A stretch of DNA of 64,000 nucleotides from Bin25 sp026709415 (GCA_965200045.1 OZ241330.1:744001-808000), one strand, 5' to 3'. Shown: positions 47,392-56,880, numbered from the stretch's first letter. Translations and numbers: made by a program. Notes: generated from the sequence alone by a model not told the origin.

Positions 47392-48200
47392 GTTACTTAG
47401 ACTCGTACGATAAGAAAAAATTTTTGGAAGAACTTCACGACTATAAAGATAGCTTGGTTAAGCATCCTATAGAAGCCAGCTCCATTATCAGTGCCTTAAT
47501 AGAAAATAGCACGAGAATAGAGGGGAGCACATTGACGCAAAAAGAAGTCGAAGATCTATTGGAATATGGCATAGAACCAAATAAACCTGATCATGAAAAG
47601 TCTATGGTTCGGGATTATTCAGATGGCTTGTTGTTTGTGATGAAGCTTTACCAAAACAAAATTCCTTTATCGATACAAAGTTTAGAACCCTTGAATCGCA
47701 ATGTTATGAAACGAAACGGAGAAGTCAAACCAGTAGGGGTCGATAGAGTCGTTGATACTTCACTAGGGAAAATTAGGAATGTTGATGTTTCATGGGGTTG
47801 GCATCGGTTTATGCCACACGCTCAAGTGAAAGAAAATCTTGAATTAGTGTTGAGTTCCATAAATGCCGATATCAAGAATGAAAAAGATATGATTGATATT
47901 TATCGGTTGAGTTTCCAAATTCATTATGATGTTATTACCATTCACCCGTTTCCGGATGGAAATAGTCGAACCAGCCGACTCTTAATGAATTATATTCAGG
48001 GATGGTATCAACAACCTTTAACCACCGTATTATTTGAGTACAAACATCAATACAAAAACGCACTTCATTATTCTTGGGATGAAAACAACCCTGAGTTCTT
48101 TATCAATTACATGTTTAACCACACCATTGATTTTTTTCGTTTCATTAAAAAGACTCACCATATTGGAAAGGGTATCAAGAAGAAAATATTGTATGGTTAG
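47388..48200 (+). CDS. Fic-domain protein (AMP transferase) with N-terminal inhibitory motif
   Basis: This 270-residue protein has the Fic catalytic loop HPFPDGNSRTSR with His186 as base, Asp190 for metal and Asn192/Arg194 for phosphates. The usual Gly after Asn is Ser193. A class II-type inhibitory helix precedes the core: STRIEG at residues 41-46, with Glu45 positioned to contact the ATP-binding Arg. Fic enzymes attach AMP or other phosphate groups to target proteins. The Ser for Gly change in the anion-binding loop may alter nucleotide choice. It is coupled to the 93-residue upstream gene. The target is unknown. Confidence 0.9.
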   Translation: MSYLDSYDKKKFLEELHDYKDSLVKHPIEASSIISALIENSTRIEGSTLTQKEVEDLLEYGIEPNKPDHEKSMVRDYSDGLLFVMKLYQNKIPLSIQSLEPLNRNVMKRNGEVKPVGVDRVVDTSLGKIRNVDVSWGWHRFMPHAQVKENLELVLSSINADIKNEKDMIDIYRLSFQIHYDVITIHPFPDGNSRTSRLLMNYIQGWYQQPLTTVLFEYKHQYKNALHYSWDENNPEFFINYMFNHTIDFFRFIKKTHHIGKGIKKKILYG

Positions 48201-48458
48201 GACCAGCTCATTTAAGGAGCCATACCACAGATACCAAAGGAGAGGACTAAGTTTGTCGAGGTAAGAGTCATTTGAGACTTTTGGATTTTTTCGACATATG
48301 TTTTTAATCATTTGATAGATCCACTTTCAAAAACCTAAAAAACGGTGAAAGCCATTATTTTTTGAGTTCACTTTTGTTGCTAGGGTATTAAAAATGGATG
48401 AATTTTTTGATACTCAGGCCAGTGTTTGGTTAAATTTGAGAAAAGCAAAAAACCCTTG

Positions 48459-49355
48459 ATGGATGTAAAGAAGCCCATCACTAGATTTGGATCTATTCTT
48501 TTCATCTTGATCATAAGCACCAGTCATGTGGCTTACAATCAGTATTTGGAATTAGATGAATTGGGATCAAGAGTTATGGAACCAAATTACCTTCGCGTCA
48601 AATTCATCAATCAATTGGCAGCCAACGCCGATACTTATGGAAACCTAAATATCTGGGGAGAAGTCATCAATGCAAAAACATCATTTAAAAGCGGGACTCA
48701 CTTATCATTCCATATGTTTTCTTCTCAAACCATTGTTTATCGAAATTGGCCATTTGAAGATCATTTTAGTACCATTTCAAAAATCTTAGACCCGACTAGT
48801 GGAACATTAAAAGCTAGCATACTCTTTACACATCCCATCACATCGATAAAGAGCACCAAAATAAATCTTGGCTCTCGTTTCGGTACTAGTTGGATGACAA
48901 CTAATATTACCGAAGGATCATTTTTGTCTCATCATCTCCATTTAGGAATTTCAATCCAACAAAAGATAAAAGAAAGGAAATTGAAAGATGCGATTTATCT
49001 CGTTTTGTATCCGCATTATGTTATCAATTTTATCAATGAAGAAGACACGATGGCACATCTATGGCCCGAGTACCATTCCGTTTTAGAGCGATATTATAGA
49101 GATGATGACCACAAACCGACGTTTGAAGAAGTCATGGATATTCATCAATATTCAGATTATTCAATTCAGGGACTAGGGCTTGAATCCAATTTCATTTTTG
49201 GGAAAAATTTCAGATGGAGCATTTCGATCCATCAGTTGATGGGACTACCCAATTCATTATTGAATTTTCCAACAGGGCCCTCCAATAGCTATAGAGTGGA
49301 TGCTCCTTTAAGAAGCCCCCTTCTTGGAAGAATTGGAATTGCTTATAAATTTTAA
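48459..49355 (+). CDS. Predicted outer-membrane beta-barrel protein of unknown function
   Basis: About 298 residues from the ATG at 48459 (MDVKKPITRFGSILFILII); the frame is open upstream to a TTG at 48426. A signal peptide (about 8-25) is followed by alternating hydrophobic/polar strands, and the protein ends in an aromatic residue (IAYKF), as outer-membrane barrels do. It converges with the thiamine-linked TonB receptor, and their stop codons overlap. The family is not recognised; barrel topology is inferred from pattern. Confidence 0.6.
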   Translation: MDVKKPITRFGSILFILIISTSHVAYNQYLELDELGSRVMEPNYLRVKFINQLAANADTYGNLNIWGEVINAKTSFKSGTHLSFHMFSSQTIVYRNWPFEDHFSTISKILDPTSGTLKASILFTHPITSIKSTKINLGSRFGTSWMTTNITEGSFLSHHLHLGISIQQKIKERKLKDAIYLVLYPHYVINFINEEDTMAHLWPEYHSVLERYYRDDDHKPTFEEVMDIHQYSDYSIQGLGLESNFIFGKNFRWSISIHQLMGLPNSLLNFPTGPSNSYRVDAPLRSPLLGRIGIAYKF

Positions 49356-51571
49356 AGCGTCATTCTAATCCCCAATAGCCAATTGATTTGAGCTTGAGGA
49401 TAATATCCTGCTCCTTCAATCGTCACTAATTGGTCAGGATTTGTATCATCATCATAGGTATAGAAGTAGCCATTGGAAATATATTCTTGATCCAAGACAT
49501 TATTGACGATCAAGGATAACTCCAATTCTTGGAGCCCCCTTTTCGGCTTTAGATGGTAAACAAAATTCAAATCATTGATGAAATAACCATCGAGTTTTGA
49601 CTTTTCAGAATCAATATTTCCCATATATTGAGACGATACATATTTTGATAATAAATTGATTGATGTGTTTTTATCCAATGAATATTGCAAAATATTAGCT
49701 CCAATAAAATTGGGAGAATAGGAAATATGGGTATTCCCTAAATTTTCCAATTGTCCATCTCTTTGAAAATAGTAATCGATGTTTTGATTACTACTTAATG
49801 TGATGGCTGTTTGCCAATGGATTCGATGAGTTAAAGCCAAACTGCTTTCTATTTCAACCCCGAATCTTCTAGATTTTCCTATATTCTCTCTAATGGGAGC
49901 CCCTACTTCATCTAACTGACCCGTCAGAATGAGCTGGTTGGTATAATCCATATAATACAAGTTGATTTGCCATTGCCCTCGATCTGCGAAAGATCGAACC
50001 CCCAATTCATAATTATCCAATTCTTCAGGGACAGGATTTCCATTTTCAAAATCTGTCCGATTGGGTTCACGATGCGCTTTGGCATAAGAAAAATAGAACT
50101 TGGTTTGATTACTGGTATTATAAGTAAGACCAAATTTGGGATTGAAAAATGAAAAGGAATCATCCACTTCAAAAGTTTCTGGACCTGCGGCTTGGCCTTC
50201 AACTTCGTATTGAATCGACCTTAACTGAAGATCAATGTAAAATGAAAGATGATCATTGATGAAATAATTCAGTTTACCAAAAGCACTTTGTTCATATTTC
50301 AGACCAAGGTTTTCATAAAAACGATGATGGGGTTGAATAGCTCCCAATTGATGTCCCCAAAGGAGTTCCCCAAAATGATCTCCGCTATAGTGGCTTAATA
50401 ATCCACCAAAACTCAAACGCATTGTATGGTTGGTATAATTGAGCCCCAGGGTGGACACATAAAAATGATTATCTAGCCACTTTCTCGTGATATTTTCGGT
50501 GATACTGATTTGTTCTTGACCGATGGTTAATTCAGGAATTTGCAGGTAACTGAAATTGATGTTATCTCCGAAGTGGATGTTTTGAGTGGCATAAACATCA
50601 TTATATTCTTGATAGTATCCTCTACCATAGGTATAATTCAGAGCGAGTCTTAAATTCCAATTATTTTTAAGCTGTTGATTCAGCAAAAACTGATAATGAT
50701 CTTGGGTATAATCATCAACTTGAGTATCATAAAACCCTGTTGAGTTCCCCAATGTATCATAGATTTCACCTGCAGGATTATAGCGTCTGTTTCTTTTTAA
50801 TGTTTTACTATCAATTCCATACCAAGATTGATAAGTTGTTTCATGCCCTCCAAATAATAACAATCGAATGAAGGTCTTGGGATTTTGATATGCTAATTGA
50901 AGAAAATAGGAATCCAAATCAGAACTTGCTCTTTCAATATAACCATCGGATTTGATGCGTGATAATCGTCCCGATAATTCAAATTGGTCATTCAATAAAC
51001 CACTAGAAAAGTTTAACGTATTTTTAATGGTATTGAAGCTACCTATAGAATTGGAAATTTCAGCAAATGGTTGAATACTGATATCTCTAGTTTCGATATT
51101 TAAACTAGCTCCAAAGGCAGCCGTCCCATTGGTGGAAGTGCCAACCCCTCGTTGGAGTTGAAAGCTTTCAACACTTGAGGCAAAGTCTGGCAAATCCACC
51201 CAAAAGGTATTATGGGATTCAGAATCATTATAAGGAATCCCATTGATGGTCACATTGATTCTTGTGGCATCACTTCCTCGAACACGCATAGAGGTGTAGC
51301 CAATGCCATTTCCAGCATCACTTGTGGTGACTACAGAGGGTAAAAAATTCAGCAGAATGGGAATATCCTGACCTAGATTTCTTGGTTGAACCTCTTCTTT
51401 GGTCACATTGGAAAAAGTAAAAGGTGTTAACTCGGTGGCCCGAATCCCTTCTAGTTGTACTTCATTCAATTGAACAACATTGAGCGTATCGGCAGCTTGC
51501 TGACTGCTTTGTTGAGCCACTAATGGGAAAATCGAAAAAAGAAAGATTAATAAAAAAAGTTTTGATGACAT
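49352..51571 (-). CDS. TonB-dependent receptor under TPP riboswitch control (probable thiamine receptor)
   Basis: This 739-residue protein has a signal peptide (about 1-19), then a TonB-box-like segment and a plug (about 45-150, RNLGQDIPILLNFLPSVV and TSMRVRGSDATRINVTINGIPYND). A 22-strand barrel ends in LLGIRMTL. It lacks the carboxypeptidase-like domain, like vitamin and siderophore receptors. A TPP riboswitch lies directly upstream, only about 55 bases before the start, so the likely cargo is thiamine or a thiamine precursor/phosphate. It is a single gene on its strand. A thiamine-binding protein and a PnuC-type transporter are encoded 11 kb away at 62.4-63.3 kb. Confidence 0.9.
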   Translation of the reverse strand: MSSKLFLLIFLFSIFPLVAQQSSQQAADTLNVVQLNEVQLEGIRATELTPFTFSNVTKEEVQPRNLGQDIPILLNFLPSVVTTSDAGNGIGYTSMRVRGSDATRINVTINGIPYNDSESHNTFWVDLPDFASSVESFQLQRGVGTSTNGTAAFGASLNIETRDISIQPFAEISNSIGSFNTIKNTLNFSSGLLNDQFELSGRLSRIKSDGYIERASSDLDSYFLQLAYQNPKTFIRLLLFGGHETTYQSWYGIDSKTLKRNRRYNPAGEIYDTLGNSTGFYDTQVDDYTQDHYQFLLNQQLKNNWNLRLALNYTYGRGYYQEYNDVYATQNIHFGDNINFSYLQIPELTIGQEQISITENITRKWLDNHFYVSTLGLNYTNHTMRLSFGGLLSHYSGDHFGELLWGHQLGAIQPHHRFYENLGLKYEQSAFGKLNYFINDHLSFYIDLQLRSIQYEVEGQAAGPETFEVDDSFSFFNPKFGLTYNTSNQTKFYFSYAKAHREPNRTDFENGNPVPEELDNYELGVRSFADRGQWQINLYYMDYTNQLILTGQLDEVGAPIRENIGKSRRFGVEIESSLALTHRIHWQTAITLSSNQNIDYYFQRDGQLENLGNTHISYSPNFIGANILQYSLDKNTSINLLSKYVSSQYMGNIDSEKSKLDGYFINDLNFVYHLKPKRGLQELELSLIVNNVLDQEYISNGYFYTYDDDTNPDQLVTIEGAGYYPQAQINWLLGIRMTL

Positions 51572-51625
51572 CTCATTGACAATAGGAGAATAAAAGAGGT
51601 CATTACTCTCGTTAAAAAATTATCC

Positions 51626-51703
51626 TACAATTCCCTTGGCAACATTACTTGCCCAGGTTCAATGGGTATTATCTCAGCCTTAACAGCACCCCTTTGAGAC
51701 GGT
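51626..51703 (-). promoter_or_regulatory. TPP (thiamine pyrophosphate) riboswitch
   Basis: The minus strand contains the THI-box core: aggggtgc, then ggctgagataatacccat, then tgaacctgggcaagtaat and gttgccaagggaa. These correspond to P1/P2, the pyrimidine-sensing helix with CTGAGA, and the pyrophosphate-sensing helix ending in AAGGGAA. It sits just upstream of the TonB receptor at 49352-51571 and should turn it off when thiamine pyrophosphate is plentiful. Confidence 0.95.
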
Positions 51704-51704
51704 A

Positions 51705-51737
51705 CAAATTTATACTAAATGAAGCATCAAATGCCAA
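51705..51737 (-). promoter_or_regulatory. Candidate promoter of the TPP riboswitch transcript
   Basis: On the minus strand taaatttg (TAnnTTTG, 51705-51712) is preceded by TTG (51735-51737) about 22 bases upstream. The -7 element ends immediately before the riboswitch, the expected position for transcription to start at the aptamer. Confidence 0.5.
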
Positions 51738-51798
51738 AGTTCATCAAAAAATGAAGTAGAATGTGTAAGAATATTTTCAAGACGGGATTTTATTCTAC

Positions 51799-52169
51799 TC
51801 AATCAATGTTTATTTTTTTGAGTTTTTCAATCATATCCATCGTTTTGACACTCAACGTCATGACGTTTAATAGCAAATCATGAATATATCTCGGATTACC
51901 TTTTTCTTGAGCATAGATGTTTGGATCGTTGGGAATGCTTTTGGTTTTATGAGCCGATTGAGGTCTATTGACTTGATATTGATTCATGACCCACCAAATG
52001 GCGGTAGAACCAAAAGAAAATCATGCCACGGCCATATATGTTTAATCTGGCTCGTGTATGTGGGATCGGTTTTAAAATAACCAAGGATTAATTTTTCAAA
52101 CCGATCTCCCTTGTCCCTATTGGATAGGGCGAGTTTGTTATGCTTTTCAAGAATTTTGATAATGCTCAT
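51799..52169 (-). pseudogene. Fused ends of a deleted type ISP-like restriction-modification/helicase gene
   Basis: Two overlapping small frames come from the opposite ends of one large gene. The first (from ATG 52169) reads NRDKGDRFEKLILGYFKTDP and IKHIWPWHDF, the N-terminal nuclease-domain start of type ISP-like restriction enzymes. The second, in another frame ending at 51799, reads WWVMNQYQV, IPNDPNIYAQEKGNPRYIHDLLL and LSVKTMDMIEKL, their extreme C-terminus. The whole middle (helicase and methylase, normally some 4-5 kb) is missing, with the junction near 52010-52040. Only a non-functional remnant is left. It neighbours a small protein and an ATPase within a decayed defence island. Confidence 0.75.
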
Positions 52170-52192
52170 AAAAAATTTTGGGACTTGTACGC

Positions 52193-52360
52193 TTAACCTA
52201 AAATAGATCGGTCTGATGGTAGTTTCGGCTTTGATTCATTCTTATCTTCACGAAAGACATCACTCATCACCGCATGCACTTTTAAGTGCAATGCTAAAGG
52301 AATGTTTTCATGGTTGGGTAATGATTCAAAAGGTAATTTCTCGGCAGGTTTTTTCGCCAT
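52193..52360 (-). CDS. Small protein of an unrecognised family (copy 1)
   Basis: This 55-codon frame from ATG 52360 to TAA 52193 starts MAKKPAEKLPFESLPNHE and continues IPLALHLKVHAVMSDVF. A clearly related sequence is encoded at 53658-53836 on the same strand, sharing PFE-LPN-E-IPL-L-L-V--VM--VF. Conservation of the protein pattern between two divergent copies supports real coding. The two flank the ATPase at 52522. The copy lies 24 bases upstream of the type ISP remnant on the same strand and may have been cotranscribed with it. No known family was recognised; perhaps a small regulator or accessory of the restriction system. Confidence 0.65.
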   Translation of the reverse strand: MAKKPAEKLPFESLPNHENIPLALHLKVHAVMSDVFREDKNESKPKLPSDRSILG

Positions 52361-52521
52361 GATTTGATTTTAAATGACGGAATTAGAAAAACTAAATTAG
52401 ATGGGGTTCAAATTCAAAATGTTCCAATTAGACGCTTTTTAAGGCATGAATCGATTCCCGCCAACTCCACTTGATTTGTTAATACCAACTCCACCATTGG
52501 GCGTTTTTGTATTTTTGAAAC

Positions 52522-53643
52522 ATGGCATGGATTGATCGAGGAAAAGCTCCTTATTTTTACGGTCGTCAAAAAGAACGAGATCAAGTCAATGATCTTTTGA
52601 AAGCTTCGATCCGACAACAATTAGGCACTTCTTTTTTAATGGAAGGATCTCCAGGTATTGGGAAAACGGCATTATTAGAACAAATTCAGCAAGATAGCGA
52701 AGCGAATGATTGGTCTGTCGTTTGGATTCCCACTCGTTCCCTTTATGATTTAGCCTCCTTACGCCATCAATTAGGTTTAGAACGTTGGTATCAACCCGAA
52801 ACTTTTAAAGTCGGTGTGAAACTTCAAGGATTGACGATTGGAACAGAACTGGATTTAACCTTTCGAAGTTTTGAAAAAACTTTAAATCAGTTGAATAAAC
52901 CCATGCTGTTAATCATGGATGAAGCCCAACGATTAGGGCATCCCAGTATCCAAGCAGAACAACAACGCTTACTCATTGATGTCTTGGATGCTTTTCACAA
53001 TGCTCAAGTCCAACATGGCTTTATTTTTTTAATAGCAGGCTTAGGAACGACTTCTGAAATCTTAAAAAATCTCGGAATTTCTCGATTTGCGAATCATAGT
53101 GCCGTGACCTTAGAGGCTTTAGAACCCCATTATGAAGAACAAATTCTTCGTGACTTTTTAACCATCGAAGGATCGGTAGATCCCAAACATCCATATTTGC
53201 AGAAATGGATTGATGCTTGCCAACAGCACACCCAAGGGTATCCGAAGCATATTGTGACGTACGGAAGCATTGCAGCAGAATACAGTCAACAAAACAAAGT
53301 CTTGAATGACACAGGATTGAAGAAAGTTTTAACATTAGGCAACGAATCTCGTTTTGAATATTATCGTAAACGCATCAAAGGACTTCGAACATCAGAAGCG
53401 GATTTGGTGGTTTCATTTTTCAAACAACATCCTAAAAAAAATCTTTTCACGGATCAAGAAGTGATTGCTTTTTTTGAACAAACTTTAAATTATGAAAAAG
53501 CCGATCAACTCTTTGAAAAAGCGTGGCAACGGGGGATTTTTCATCAAGTGGATGAACATGGGTATCGAGTCTCGATGCCTTCAATGAAAGATTGGTTTTG
53601 TCACCATTATGGAAAAAATCCGAATATAGGACCTGGTTATTAG
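52522..53643 (+). CDS. AAA/ORC-like ATPase, paralogue 4
   Basis: This 373-residue protein has the signature DRGKAPYFYGR (5-15), Walker A GSPGIGKT (42-49), Walker B MLLIMDEAQRLG, the sensor segment IAGLGTTSEILKNLGISRF, and a C-terminal winged-helix-like domain ending VSMPSMKDWFCHHYG. The DEAQRLG box groups it with the 39081 copy. It lies in a decayed restriction-modification island between two copies of a small protein family encoded on the other strand; the downstream copy converges with it 14 bases away. Its base composition appears slightly richer in G and C than the 37-41 kb copies. Function is unknown. Confidence 0.8.
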   Translation: MAWIDRGKAPYFYGRQKERDQVNDLLKASIRQQLGTSFLMEGSPGIGKTALLEQIQQDSEANDWSVVWIPTRSLYDLASLRHQLGLERWYQPETFKVGVKLQGLTIGTELDLTFRSFEKTLNQLNKPMLLIMDEAQRLGHPSIQAEQQRLLIDVLDAFHNAQVQHGFIFLIAGLGTTSEILKNLGISRFANHSAVTLEALEPHYEEQILRDFLTIEGSVDPKHPYLQKWIDACQQHTQGYPKHIVTYGSIAAEYSQQNKVLNDTGLKKVLTLGNESRFEYYRKRIKGLRTSEADLVVSFFKQHPKKNLFTDQEVIAFFEQTLNYEKADQLFEKAWQRGIFHQVDEHGYRVSMPSMKDWFCHHYGKNPNIGPGY

Positions 53644-53657
53644 TATTCTAATGGGAC

Positions 53658-53836
53658 TTATGTATTCCTTGAATGAGTTCTTTGTGATTTGGGGATGGCA
53701 GAGCCATCGGAATGGACATTGGCTTTTTTAAACACTTCTCCCATCACACGATCAACTCTTAGATACAACTCTAAAGGAATCTTTTCGTAATTCGGTAATT
53801 CCTCAAAAGGTCTTTTTTGTTCGATTGTTTTGTCAT
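53658..53836 (-). pseudogene. Small protein family, copy 2, with one-base shift
   Basis: From an ATG at 53836 the frame starts MTKQSNKK, then needs one extra A in an A6 run near 53822-53827 to enter the conserved part RPFEELPNYEKIPLELYL and VDRVMGEVFKK, ending at TAA 53658. The match to the 52193-52360 protein is clear over about 35 residues. The upstream DNA of the two copies is also alike (gaattagaaaaa/g stretch), so the unit was duplicated with flanking sequence. No alternative in-frame ATG exists for the conserved part. Confidence 0.6.
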
Positions 53837-53912
53837 AGTTCTATTTTGATGATAGAATTAGAAAAGTTTCATTAAAGTTCATTATCCACCCATATCGCTT
53901 ACGAAACTTCCT

Positions 53913-56880
53913 TTAAGATCTATGGATACCTCTTAAAGTCGGCTCTTGAGACCATAGTTCTCTGATTCTATCAAGAATTGGTTGTGCTTGTGGTATTCCC
54001 ATGACATCAAGAATGGCATTGTCAATCGATATTCGGTTTGCATCGATGTGTACATTAGTGCAGACATCCAATGGTGAAGATGATAACTCATTGAAGTAAT
54101 TTTTGGCCTTTTGAATATCATTTTCAGATAATTCTTCAAAATTTGGAATAGGAATTTCTGAAACTGCTTTAGAACCAACCCTTGCTCGACCAGGATCTTG
54201 ACGCATTCCTTGAGTCCAGTGAATTAAAAACCCGATTGTCGAATTCAGCCATAGGGATAAAACAAAACACAAATCTTCATTAGTATGAATTAGTGCTGAC
54301 CAACTGACACCTCCATGATTTCTATTTGGAGTGGTGGCACATAATACGGATTGAGTTGCCCATCGCATACCACGATTGTAAAATAAGCGACTTCGTTGGC
54401 CCCTGATTCTTTCTATTTCGTCATCATCAACTTGATTTGATGGAACACCTCTATGAGTTGGATGAACGATCAATGATCTTTGATTTTCTCCATTTAAATT
54501 CCACAGCATCAAATCACTTTGCTCTAAGTCATCATCTTCTGATAACTCGTATACGTCATACCCCCCCTTTTTGATCTGGAGTTTGCTAACGATCCAATCA
54601 GGTCATTGCCGATACCAACTTCAACCATATTACCTATGGTTGTCATGGAATGATTCATTTCAAAAGACTCGCCGTCGTAGTCAATGTAGCCTTGGATTAA
54701 TCGATTAGCCACTCGTGTTAAATCTCCGTTTTTAACGCCTAATGGATACCAAGGAGAACCTTGACCTAAACTTTTAAATGTGTATAAACTTCCTATCTTT
54801 TGATCACCGACTTGAATCGGTAAGTTTCGATTGAAATCAGATTCTCTGTTTTCATCGATGACTTGATCAATTTCATCAGCAATAATCGAAGCTATTACTT
54901 GTTTCATAATGGGTTCACTTAATGTGACGCAATAGATTTTTTGGGGATTTTCAAACCCATTATTGAATTTTTCTTTACTGTATGCTGGGTCTTGTGGTTT
55001 TCTTTGAGCGACTAAAAGCATTTCTCCAAGTTTTGTATCCGCTGATAATGAAGTTTCTCCCCAAGCCTTTCCTATTTCTGTCGTTATTGCAATGATGTTT
55101 GTAAATTCTAATTCAAACATTCTACGAGTATCACTCCATGAATTTCCCATGGCAAAAGTTAGAGGTAAAACAAACCCCATTCGACCAAATGTTTTACACT
55201 TATTTCTTCCCAGAACAAGAAAAGTTGCTGCCATTCCAGAAGTTTTTTTAGCTGGAGCATTTTCTATTAATCTTCCCCAACGAGTTTGACACAATTCTCT
55301 ATGATTTTCTTCTATATGAGCTAAATCAAACCCTTTTGTTCTTCCTCCTGTAGCACGAGAATAAGGGGGATTCATAATCACCCAATCAACAGAAGAATCA
55401 TCCACTTCCACTCTTTCTATTTCTCTCGTATCACCAAGTTCTTTTCCTTTTGCTACCCCATACTTATCTTGGAAATATCCAAATAAGTTTGGATCTTGCG
55501 TATCTTGTAAATATTCGATACTACCGGTGTAACCATTTTGGGTTCCCATTTTAACCCAACTCATCCGAGTGTTATTATACGGGTAAGTGTTTCCTAATTG
55601 AACTAAAGACGCTGATGTTAAATGAATGGCAATAGGAGAGATGTCTAGCCCTATCAATCCTTGTTCTAACGCATCTTGATGAAAGTACAATTGATCAATT
55701 TTTTTACATTCTTTGTCCAATAAGGCTTTTTTACTAATCATAGTTTCACGAATTTGATTGATTCTTCTGAAAGATGAACGAATCAAAGTTCCTGTTCCAC
55801 ATGCAAATCTCCCATGCAATGATTTTTGAAAAAATCAGGATGAAGCCATTCTTGTTCCTCTAAATCATTCTCTCGAATGGTTATTCTTGTGAGAAATTCG
55901 GCTGTTGTTTCTTGCGTATAATATGCTGCTGATTCTTCTCGATTATCACTAATTTTCGGAAAAAGCTCACATCCAAAATGAATATATTCTCCAATATGAC
56001 TTCGCAAAATTTCTCTAACACAACGAATGATTGTTTTTAGTGCTCTATGAGTGTTTTCAGGATTAACTTCATAAATATAATTCAACGTTTGAACCGCTGG
56101 ATTAAATACATTTAACCAATTGGTATCCGTTATTTTTTCCCACCATTCTCTAACTTCCTCAAACCGTATATCTTGTCTAGAAAGAGGTATGGGGTCTGCA
56201 ATATGATTCTCTTTTTGACTCAAAATATGTTGAACTAAAAAAGCATTTAACCATAATACCATTGAGGTTTTAATGATAGATATTGGTGAATACTGTTCAA
56301 CTACTTTTTCTAATTCAGATAGACGGCTCAGATTTGTTGAACTATCTAAAAGAGATGCAGCCGATCGTATACTGTCGGCAACAATGTTAGCAAGTTCATC
56401 GACTCTATCCGAGGGAACGACTGATTTAGGAATTATATCAACTAAATCAAACACATTCCCTTCTATGAATCCAGAGTTAGGAAATCGGAAGATACTATCT
56501 TCCGATTTGTTTAATTGATAAATCGCATAACGAATATCCCCAACAATGCCTTTTTTAAGTTCCGTTTTTATTTTTTCAAAATCTGTGAAATTTCTATATT
56601 TTGTCGGTATGTGTATTGAAATGACCGATAGTATCTCCAAGTCCTTATTAGTTTCTAATCCTAATCTTGATTCTGCATCACGATTAGCGTCTTCCGGTAA
56701 ATAAGAAGTTTCTATAACAATAGGAAGAGAATGATTTAATTCTACAAAAATATCTGGTTGTCTTCCTTGAATAATATTTCTAGCTTCTGCATAAACATTT
56801 ACCCCAGAATACCAAATAATTTCTTTTAATACCGAAGCTAATGCTTGATTAAATGTTGGTTCTGTTGAAGTTGCGTTCAT
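53913..56880 (-). pseudogene. N6-adenine DNA methylase split by two one-base deletions
   Basis: Three consecutive frames (55783-56880, 54524-55819, 53913-54512) form one 989-residue protein once two single bases are added: one T near 55806 and one G in the G7 run at 54561-54567. The total span then divides exactly by three. The first third (about 365 residues) begins with a nuclease-like segment (GRQPDIFVEL, PIVIETSY). The methylase core follows, with SAM motif DFACGTGTLIR at the first break and catalytic motif VIMNPPYSRA. A specificity-like region and a C-terminal part with GMRQDPGRARVGSKAVSEIPIP come last. It is probably a stand-alone restriction-modification or related defence methylase. 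With two lesions it should be inactive. Confidence 0.8.

Noticed and set aside
55092..55289. Plus-strand frame opposite the methylase
   Set aside because: Antisense shadow of the methylase coding region.
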